9,490 nucleotides of DNA from an uncultured Veillonella sp. (GTDB lineage Bacteria > Bacillota > Negativicutes > Veillonellales > Veillonellaceae): positions 1 through 9,490 of the forward strand of contig CALGLI010000395.1 of assembly GCA_937930265.1 (NCBI GenBank), given 5' to 3'. Made by a program: the position numbers and the translations under genes. Under the pieces are notes generated by a model, which was not told where the DNA came from, made no database searches, and saw only the letters and a list, made by a program, of their open reading frames with translations. The stretch's first letter is position 1. Every line of letters begins with the position of its first letter. This document shows, piece after piece, positions 1-5,028 of the stretch.

Positions 1-2
1 AA

Positions 3-1421
3 ATGGCATATTCCCTGTATCAGCTCATTATTAGTATCGGCGCCGCAGGCTTGCCGGTAGCCATTTCCATTATGATTGCTCGCAAAGTAGGTCAAGAGGA
101 CTATCGAGGGGCACGGCATATCTTCAAGATTGCCTTAACTACTATGGGACTTATGGGGGTGTTGCTCAGTATAGGGTTTTATGTTGCCATACCCTATGTT
201 ATCGATGTGGGACTCATTACAGATAACCGAGCAGAGGGGGCCTTATTAGCGGTAGCACCTGCCATTGGGATTGTCTCCTTGCTGGCCTGTTTTCGTGGCT
301 ACTTTCAAGGGTTTCAAAATATGTTACCTACTGGCATATCACAGGTATGTGAACAATTAGGACGTGTACTGGTCATGGTAGGGGCAGCTATCTATTTCTT
401 GCCACATGGCATTGAACTAGCATCTAGCCGTGCTGCCTTATCTTCTGTTATTGGCGTAGGCTTAGGATTCGTGGTGTTGCTCTATTATTATGGACGAGAA
501 CCTAAATTAGAAGGACAACACTATCCCTTAGAATCACGGACATCGATTATAAAAGAATTAATTGTGTTAGCCGTTCCCGTGGCGTTGGCGAATATTATGA
601 TACCTCTCATAGGAGCTATCGACTTGTGGTTAGTGCCACAACAGCTGATGCTGTCGGGATATGGTAAGGAAGAGGCGACCACAGCCTTTGGATATTTGAC
701 GGGTATGGCTACTTCCCTAATCAGCTTACCTGTCATCGTGACCATGTCCTTAGCCACTAGTTTAGTGCCTGCTATATCGAGATTGCATAGTGAACGAGAT
801 CAGCAAGAGATTCATCATCGTATGGGAACGGCGCTACGAATGACGAATATTGTGACCATTCCTGCCTTTGTGGGATTATGTGTGTTAGCAACACCCATTT
901 CTCAGATGATGTTTGATACACCTCACGCAGGGGGTGCCATTGCGGTTCTCAGCGCTAGTATTTGGCTATTAGGGGTACAACAGGTCACTACAGGGGCTTT
1001 ACAAGGTTTAGGACGTACGGCAATCCCTATGTTTACATTGCTATTAGGGTCTGTTTTGAAAGTCTTGTTGAACCTCTATTTAACGCCTCGATGGGGTATT
1101 GAAGGGGCAGCGTGGGCAACGAATGTAGATTTTGGTATGGCAGCAGTGGTCAACTTATATATACTGTATCGTAGTACATCGTTCCAAGTGTCTTTCATAG
1201 AAATAGGAAAAGTACTGTTCTCGTCCCTAGCTATGGGGGGCGGCACAGTGATGGTCTATAATTTCATGAGTACTATCCTATCGAACACGATGAGTGTGGC
1301 ACTATCTATTGTTCTGGGTGTCGTATTCTATGTGTTGGCACTGGGCATTACGAAGACGATGGATTTGAAAGAATGTAAAAGCTTGGTGAAACAAGTTGTG
1401 AAGAAAGGAGGATCTAAATGA
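3..1421 (+). CDS. SpoVB/MurJ-family polysaccharide or lipid II flippase, 5'-truncated
   Basis: This is a multidrug/oligosaccharidyl-lipid/polysaccharide (MOP) superfamily transporter of the SpoVB/YtgP type. Such proteins move undecaprenyl-linked sugar precursors across the inner membrane. The visible 472 residues are almost entirely hydrophobic helices with short polar loops. The family-typical segment RGYFQGFQNMLPT lies at residues 98-110, followed by a conserved helix start (SQVCEQLGRV). A second-half repeat begins near residue 185. The reading frame runs in from the window edge, and the first residues (SLYQLIISIGAAGLPVAIS) match a region that normally lies about 50 residues inside these proteins. 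The ATG at 3 is therefore probably internal, and the real start lies upstream. The stop overlaps the next ATG in an ATGA arrangement, so the gene is likely translationally coupled to mazG. Family membership is confident. Whether the substrate is lipid II or another polysaccharide unit cannot be read from sequence. Confidence 0.88.
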   Translation: MAYSLYQLIISIGAAGLPVAISIMIARKVGQEDYRGARHIFKIALTTMGLMGVLLSIGFYVAIPYVIDVGLITDNRAEGALLAVAPAIGIVSLLACFRGYFQGFQNMLPTGISQVCEQLGRVLVMVGAAIYFLPHGIELASSRAALSSVIGVGLGFVVLLYYYGREPKLEGQHYPLESRTSIIKELIVLAVPVALANIMIPLIGAIDLWLVPQQLMLSGYGKEEATTAFGYLTGMATSLISLPVIVTMSLATSLVPAISRLHSERDQQEIHHRMGTALRMTNIVTIPAFVGLCVLATPISQMMFDTPHAGGAIAVLSASIWLLGVQQVTTGALQGLGRTAIPMFTLLLGSVLKVLLNLYLTPRWGIEGAAWATNVDFGMAAVVNLYILYRSTSFQVSFIEIGKVLFSSLAMGGGTVMVYNFMSTILSNTMSVALSIVLGVVFYVLALGITKTMDLKECKSLVKQVVKKGGSK

Positions 1422-2221
1422 GTGAAAAAGAAATGAGTCCTTTTACACTGGATCCCTTGGTAGAGGTATTAGCAGAATTACGCGGGCATAAGGGATGTTC
1501 TTGGGATAAATTACAAACTCATAGCTCCTTACGAAGATATTTATTAGAAGAAGTGTATGAAACCTTAGAAGCTATCGACGAAAAGAATATAGATCATTTA
1601 CGTGAAGAGTTAGGTGATTTGTTGTTACAAATTGTATTTCATGCACGAGTGGCAGAAGAAAATGGACATTTCACCATGCAAGATGTGGTGGATGACATTA
1701 CGGTAAAAATGGTACGGCGCCACCCCCATGTATTCCATAGAGCAGACCGAGAAACAGTAGGTGACACATTGGCTACTTGGGAAGAATTGAAGGCGAAGGA
1801 AAAAGGGCACGAACGCACATCTATTTTGGATGGAATTTCTCCAGGATTACCAGCACTGCTACGAGCTCAGAAATTGCAAGAAAAAGCAAGCAAAGTAGGC
1901 TTTGACTGGCCTACTGAAGAAGGAGTATGGGCTAAGTTTTATGAGGAAATAAATGAATTTAAACAAGAAATATTCAAAAAAGATATAGAAAAAGCGGAAG
2001 AAGAGGGGGGAGATGTACTTTTTTCCTTGATAAATCTGTTTAAATGGTATAAAATAGTCGGAGAAAATGCACTACACCGCACAAACACAAAGTTTATACA
2101 GCGTTTTTCCTACGTGGAACAAGAGGTTCGCCGGAGTGGAAAACAATGGGAGGATTTTACTCTTGAAGAGCTAGATGAATTTTGGGAAGCGGCGAAGGCG
2201 AAACTTAACTCGCATGATTAA
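1418..2221 (+). CDS. mazG: MazG nucleoside triphosphate pyrophosphohydrolase
   Basis: MazG hydrolyses NTPs and dNTPs to the monophosphate and pyrophosphate, acting in the cytosol as a house-cleaning enzyme. The protein has 267 residues, the usual length for stand-alone two-domain MazG, without the methylase domain found in Bacillus YabN. The N-terminal domain has GCSWDKLQTH (26-35), then EEVYE (44-48) and EELGD (63-67), which form the Mg-binding EExxE...ExxD motif. The C-terminal domain repeats it with EEINE (176-180) and ExxD at 196-199, followed by a conserved FSLINLFKW stretch. The start overlaps the flippase stop by 4 nt and has a strong Shine-Dalgarno AAAGGAGG at 1404-1411, six nt upstream. 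The gene order flippase-mazG-HU suggests a housekeeping operon. Both catalytic motifs look intact, so function is confident. Confidence 0.95.
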   Translation: MSEKEMSPFTLDPLVEVLAELRGHKGCSWDKLQTHSSLRRYLLEEVYETLEAIDEKNIDHLREELGDLLLQIVFHARVAEENGHFTMQDVVDDITVKMVRRHPHVFHRADRETVGDTLATWEELKAKEKGHERTSILDGISPGLPALLRAQKLQEKASKVGFDWPTEEGVWAKFYEEINEFKQEIFKKDIEKAEEEGGDVLFSLINLFKWYKIVGENALHRTNTKFIQRFSYVEQEVRRSGKQWEDFTLEELDEFWEAAKAKLNSHD

Positions 2222-2240
2222 GTTAAAGGATACTATTTTT

Positions 2241-2248
2241 AAGGGAGG
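2241..2248 (+). promoter_or_regulatory. Shine-Dalgarno that fixes the HU start
   Basis: AAGGGAGG lies 7 nt before ATG 2256 and selects it over the longer in-frame extension, which begins inside mazG. No convincing dedicated promoter is visible in the 34-nt gap, so HU either depends on read-through from mazG or has a promoter inside the mazG 3' end. Confidence 0.8.
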
Positions 2249-2255
2249 TTCAATC

Positions 2256-2555
2256 ATGAACAAAACTGAATTAATTGCAAGCGTTGCAGCAAAAGCTGAA
2301 TTGACAAAAAAAGATGCTGAAAAAGCAGTAAAAGCTTTATTCGACACAATCGGCGAAGCATTAGTGAAAGAAGAAAAAGTACAAGTAATCGGTTTCGGTA
2401 CTTTTGAAGTTCGTACTCGTGCTGAACGCCAAGGTCGCAACCCTCGTACTAATGATGTAATGACAATTCCAGCATCCAAATGCCCAGCTTTCAAAGCAGG
2501 TAAACAATTGAAAGATCTTGTGAATGGTCCAGCTGCACCAGTACGCAAAAAATAA
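2256..2555 (+). CDS. hup: HU-family histone-like DNA-binding protein
   Basis: HU is the dimeric nucleoid protein that bends and compacts DNA. The 99 residues start with MNKTELIASVAAKAELTKKD, the standard HU helix 1. They continue through the GFGTF turn (46-50) to the beta-arm, which holds R61-N62-P63; that proline is the one that intercalates into DNA. It is a little longer than the common 90 residues because of a short basic tail rich in Pro, Ala and Lys. The frame is open a further 27 codons upstream, into the end of mazG. ATG 2256 is chosen because it gives the canonical N-terminus and has AAGGGAGG eight nt upstream. Codon use is strongly biased (GCA/GCT, GAA, CGT, GGT, TTC), unlike mazG just before it, as expected for a highly expressed gene. 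It lies 34 nt after mazG and before a terminator. Confidence 0.97.
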   Translation: MNKTELIASVAAKAELTKKDAEKAVKALFDTIGEALVKEEKVQVIGFGTFEVRTRAERQGRNPRTNDVMTIPASKCPAFKAGKQLKDLVNGPAAPVRKK

Positions 2556-2579
2556 TTCAGGTCATTCCTAAGATATGTC

Positions 2580-2631
2580 AAGAACGCCACAGTTCCGTGC
2601 CTATATGGTTTGGAATTGTAGCGTTCTTTTT
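2580..2631 (+). terminator. Intrinsic terminator after HU
   Basis: The outer stem AAGAACGC (2580-2587) pairs perfectly with GCGTTCTT (2621-2628). After one C/A mismatch, an inner stem ACAGTTCC (2589-2596) pairs with GGAATTGT (2612-2619) using one G-T wobble. The loop is 15 nt. A run of five T ends the structure (2627-2631). The stem is long for a terminator and would isolate HU from the next gene. Confidence 0.88.
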
Positions 2632-2707
2632 CTATTCTAGTAGGCTACTATAGATGAGCACAGCTGAATTGAGTCAGAGAGGTACCAACAAGGAAGGAAT
2701 GGATATT

Positions 2708-2735
2708 TTGTATCTCTTTTAATTTGTGATAAAAT
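2708..2735 (+). promoter_or_regulatory. Probable sigma-70 promoter for the glycosyltransferase gene
   Basis: A TTGTAT -35 candidate (2708-2713) is separated by 16 nt from TAAAAT (2730-2735), and a TG lies one base before the -10, making it an extended -10. Transcription would start near 2742 and give a leader of about 70 nt. The match is moderate, but it sits in the right place after a terminator. Confidence 0.5.
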
Positions 2736-2811
2736 AGACGTAATGTAGTTTTGCAATGAACCTTATAGGGGACGGTACATCCGTAGAGGGTAACTGAGGA
2801 AAGGAGGTCAC

Positions 2812-3912
2812 ATGGGACAACGTATTTTAATTGTATCTGCTTCCATTGGTACAGGTCATACACAAGCAGCGCTGGCCATACAGGAATATTGGCAACAGAA
2901 GGATCCAAGTGCCGTAGTTCACCATGTGGACTTTCTCGGAACAGATACTTTCTCCTTTGATAATCTCTTGAAAGAAACCTATTTCAAGATGCTCGATTTT
3001 TTTCCATTTCTCTACGACATTGTGTATCGTTGGTCTGGTGGGGAATGGAAGGGAAGCGTAGCCCAAACGGTGGTGTCGTGGATGCTGAAACATCGAATGG
3101 AAAAGCTCATTGAAAAGGAGAAACCTGATTTGATTGTGTGTACCCATCCATTTCCTTGCGGTGCAGCTAGCGTATTGAAGCGACATCGGAAAATAGATAT
3201 TCCTATTGCAGCAGTTATGACTGACTTTGCTGCCCACCAATTTTGGCGCTATGATGAAATTGATGCGTACCATGTGGCCACACCATCCATGGTGTATGAA
3301 GTGCTAAATATGGGAGTGCCTTTGGAAAAAATTCATGTCACAGGTATTCCTATCATGCGACACTTTTTTGAGCCATTGTCAGAACCCTACGGCAGTGATC
3401 AGTGCAAACGAGTATTGCTTATGGGAGGTGGTCTTGGTTTAGGATGCGTAGAAGAAGCTTTACAACGGCTAGACAATGTACCAGGCATCGATGAAATCCA
3501 TGTAGTGGCTGGGTTGAACGATGGATTGTATAACTCGTTACATCACATGAAAGATTCCTTACGTACACCGATTTCCATTTATGGCTATACCAATGAGATT
3601 CCGCAGCTGATGCGTAAAGCAACGCTACTTGTGACAAAACCAGGTGCCCTAACCTGTATGGAAGGGGTAACGATTGGTGTACCTATGGTATTTTTTAATG
3701 CTATTCCTGGACAAGAAGAGGCGAATGCTGAACTGTTAGAACAAAAAGGTTGTGGCAAGTGGGCGCGACATATTGAAAACTTGGATGATGTAGTAGGTGC
3801 TTTGTTACAAAACCAAGAGCGCTTACAGGCTATGCATGAAGCGGCTAAGGCTTGGAAAGTAGATGGAGCAGCGGAGATTGTAGCGGCTTGTCAAACCATG
3901 ATTCGCTCATAG
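2812..3912 (+). CDS. UgtP/MGDG-synthase-type (GT28) glycosyltransferase
   Basis: This is a family 28 glycosyltransferase of the monogalactosyldiacylglycerol-synthase / diacylglycerol glucosyltransferase group, related to MurG. Members transfer a sugar from a UDP-sugar to a membrane lipid on the inner face of the cytoplasmic membrane. The 366 residues show the N-terminal acceptor-domain signature SASIGTGHTQAALAI (9-23). The linker has VTGIPI (176-181), the nucleotide-fold loop is LMGGGLGLG (203-211), and the C-terminal donor site is KPGALTCME (276-284) followed by PGQEEAN (299-305). There is no signal peptide or membrane span, as expected for a peripheral enzyme. The start has a strong AAAGGAGGT immediately upstream. 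The gene is a single-gene unit between two terminators. The lipid acceptor and sugar are unknown. A glycolipid of the membrane is the family-based expectation, so no gene symbol is given. Confidence 0.88.
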   Translation: MGQRILIVSASIGTGHTQAALAIQEYWQQKDPSAVVHHVDFLGTDTFSFDNLLKETYFKMLDFFPFLYDIVYRWSGGEWKGSVAQTVVSWMLKHRMEKLIEKEKPDLIVCTHPFPCGAASVLKRHRKIDIPIAAVMTDFAAHQFWRYDEIDAYHVATPSMVYEVLNMGVPLEKIHVTGIPIMRHFFEPLSEPYGSDQCKRVLLMGGGLGLGCVEEALQRLDNVPGIDEIHVVAGLNDGLYNSLHHMKDSLRTPISIYGYTNEIPQLMRKATLLVTKPGALTCMEGVTIGVPMVFFNAIPGQEEANAELLEQKGCGKWARHIENLDDVVGALLQNQERLQAMHEAAKAWKVDGAAEIVAACQTMIRS

Positions 3913-3994
3913 AACCTTAATGATAGACATATTGCATAGGATGACAATGCTACTTGAGAGAGCCTGATAGGCTTCATCATCATATCTCACAAAT

Positions 3995-4040
3995 AAAATA
4001 GAGGAAAGTTGATCAAAAAGTATCAACTTTCCTCTGTTTT
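3995..4040. terminator. Bidirectional intrinsic terminator between convergent genes
   Basis: A perfect 14-bp stem is formed by 4000-4013 (AGAGGAAAGTTGAT) and 4022-4035 (ATCAACTTTCCTCT), with an 8-nt loop. It is flanked by an A-rich run on the left (3995-3998) and TTTT on the right (4037-4040), so it has a U-tract in either direction. It can end the glycosyltransferase transcript on the plus strand and the acidic-protein transcript on the minus strand. Confidence 0.92.
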
Positions 4041-4101
4041 ATATATGCCTATGTTATTACAGATTTTTTGGGAGAATGTTTGTCACACCCTCATAGTTAC
4101 T

Positions 4102-4461
4102 TCACTCGCTATAGGAGTCCATTTCAGAATCGTAACGCTCGATATTCTCATGGCGAATATCTTGCAACGTATCTAGCAGTTCTTCTGCACTTTCCACGCG
4201 TAGGAACAAGTCTTTCAACTCTTCGCCGTTCGAAAGAGTTACGCTCCATTGAAAGGTATCATTATCATCATACACGGATACAATTACAGGTGTATCCATT
4301 GATTCAGGAATGCGTCCATCCTCATCGGAAACAATGGCGTATTGACCATCTTCTTCCTCGCTACCATCAGATAGTTCGTACAATAGGACGTCTCGTTCGT
4401 CAACTTCTACAATTTCAAAACCAATATCTTCAAACTCTTGCTGAACCGTGTCAGTGTCCAT
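4102..4461 (-). CDS. Small, extremely acidic protein of unknown function
   Basis: I do not recognise this protein. The 119 residues contain about 38 Asp/Glu and only about 6 Lys/Arg, with no cysteine, no signal peptide and no membrane segment, so it should be a soluble cytosolic protein. Acidic runs include SEEEDG (34-39) and SDEDGR (45-50). A more structured middle, VIVSVYDDNDTFQWSVTLS (59-77), looks like beta strands, and the C-terminal third looks helical. The overall feel is distantly like the small acidic DUF1292 proteins of Firmicutes, but I see no decisive motif. An in-frame ATG 13 codons upstream is rejected. The ATG at 4461 has AAGGAGG five nt before it, and the upstream ATG lies between the -10 box and the likely transcription start. 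The gene has its own near-consensus promoter and shares a bidirectional terminator with the glycosyltransferase gene. That it is a real gene is well supported by these signals; its role is unknown. Confidence 0.8.
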   Translation of the reverse strand: MDTDTVQQEFEDIGFEIVEVDERDVLLYELSDGSEEEDGQYAIVSDEDGRIPESMDTPVIVSVYDDNDTFQWSVTLSNGEELKDLFLRVESAEELLDTLQDIRHENIERYDSEMDSYSE

Positions 4462-4491
4462 GACAACCTCCTTATAAAATAACGAATGTGT

Positions 4492-4517
4492 TACTTTCAT
4501 TCTAATCTATGAAAGTA
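4492..4517. promoter_or_regulatory. Operator-like dyad over the acidic-protein promoter
   Basis: TACTTTCAT (4492-4500) and ATGAAAGTA (4509-4517) form a perfect 9-bp inverted repeat with an 8-nt spacer. It covers the -10 box and much of the promoter spacer, and it ends at the predicted transcription start. One arm is therefore not transcribed, so it should act as a DNA site for a dimeric regulator rather than as an RNA hairpin. The regulator is not known. Confidence 0.65.
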
Positions 4518-4527
4518 GGCGTGTCAA
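4499..4527 (-). promoter_or_regulatory. Near-consensus sigma-70 promoter for the acidic-protein gene
   Basis: Read on the minus strand, a perfect TTGACA (plus positions 4527 to 4522) is followed after exactly 17 nt by TAGAAT (4504 to 4499). Transcription should begin near 4492, about 30 nt before the start codon. The near-ideal match suggests a strong promoter unless repressed. Confidence 0.87.
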
Positions 4528-4540
4528 TGCAAATTTACGA

Positions 4541-4569
4541 TTGACATACGTATTAGTACGTACTATAGT
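4541..4569 (+). promoter_or_regulatory. Near-consensus sigma-70 promoter for the hicB-like/ABC-F unit
   Basis: A perfect TTGACA (4541-4546) is followed after exactly 17 nt by TATAGT (4564-4569). Transcription would start near 4576, giving a leader of about 48 nt to the start codon at 4624. The -35 box lies only 13 bp from the divergent -35 box of the minus-strand promoter. Confidence 0.88.
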
Positions 4570-4570
4570 A
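4546..4570. promoter_or_regulatory. Cluster of palindromes in the promoter spacer, probable operator
   Basis: Three perfect palindromes follow one another, the last two overlapping: ATACGTAT (4546-4553), TAGTACGTACTA (4554-4565) and TACTATAGTA (4561-4570). The first two share the core TACGTA, repeated at 4547-4552 and 4557-4562, exactly one helical turn (10 bp) apart. They fill the spacer between -35 and -10. Ribbon-helix-helix repressors typically bind short repeated palindromes of this kind, and the next gene encodes such a domain, so autoregulation is the natural inference. Confidence 0.68.
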
Positions 4571-4623
4571 GGGAAGCAGGCAGGAATTAAATAAAGTAGT
4601 TTTGATGATATAGGAGATATACT

Positions 4624-5022
4624 ATGAGAAAAGAAATGTATCCAGCAATTTTTAGCAGTGATGGAGATGGAGGATATACAGTTAGCTTTCCAGATTTGCC
4701 AGGCTGTGTTACAGAAGGTCATACATTAGCCGAGGCGGTGGACATGGCTGAAGACGCATTGGGACTTTATTTATATTCTTTGAGTGAAGATAAAGAAGAA
4801 TTTCCAGTTCCTATGAGTCCAACGCATATACAATGTAGCTCGGGGGAGTTTATTGGACTAGTAAAATGGGATGAGAAAGCGTATTTAAGAAAGACAGATA
4901 ATAGAGCTGTGAAAAAAACGCTTACCATTCCTAGTTGGCTTAATCATAAGGCAGAAGAAGAGAATCTGAACTTTTCTAAAATATTACAAAGTGCATTAAA
5001 AGAAGAATTAGGAATTGTATAA
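4624..5022 (+). CDS. Orphan HicB-like antitoxin/repressor with ribbon-helix-helix domain
   Basis: This belongs to the HicB-like family, whose members normally neutralise the HicA mRNA-cleaving toxin and repress their own promoter. The 132 residues begin with the HicB partial RNase H-like fold: the strand YPAIFSSDGDGGYTVSFPD (6-24), then LPGCVTEGHTLAEAV (25-39) and the helix MAEDALGLYLYSL (41-53). The C-terminus, KKTLTIPSWLNHKAEEEN (97-114) plus FSKILQSALKEEL (117-129), has the beta-strand and two helices of a ribbon-helix-helix DNA-binding domain. The Shine-Dalgarno AGGAG is at 4612-4616. No hicA is present: the upstream gap is all promoter, and the next gene starts 6 nt downstream and encodes an ABC-F protein. 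The protein may be a solitary regulator or may pair with a toxin outside the window. Family assignment is confident; function as an antitoxin is not. Confidence 0.87.
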   Translation: MRKEMYPAIFSSDGDGGYTVSFPDLPGCVTEGHTLAEAVDMAEDALGLYLYSLSEDKEEFPVPMSPTHIQCSSGEFIGLVKWDEKAYLRKTDNRAVKKTLTIPSWLNHKAEEENLNFSKILQSALKEELGIV

Positions 5023-5028
5023 AGGAAT

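Noticed and set aside
2175..2255. In-frame upstream extension of HU by 27 codons
   Set aside because: It overlaps the mazG 3' end, encodes a non-HU basic stretch, and has no ribosome binding site, while ATG 2256 has AAGGGAGG and the canonical HU N-terminus.
2171..2590. 139-codon minus-strand open frame opposite HU
   Set aside because: It is antisense to a strongly codon-biased gene, lacks a family-like sequence, and runs through the HU terminator stem.
4068..4463. 131-codon plus-strand open frame opposite the acidic protein
   Set aside because: The minus-strand frame has a consensus promoter, a Shine-Dalgarno and a terminator. The plus-strand frame has none and reads as His/Arg-rich antisense of an acidic protein.
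4462..4500. Upstream ATG (4500) as start of the acidic protein
   Set aside because: It lies upstream of the predicted transcription start and within the -10 region, with no ribosome binding site.
4624..5022. A complete HicAB toxin-antitoxin pair
   Set aside because: No hicA-like small basic gene is present upstream or downstream, so only an orphan HicB-like protein can be claimed.
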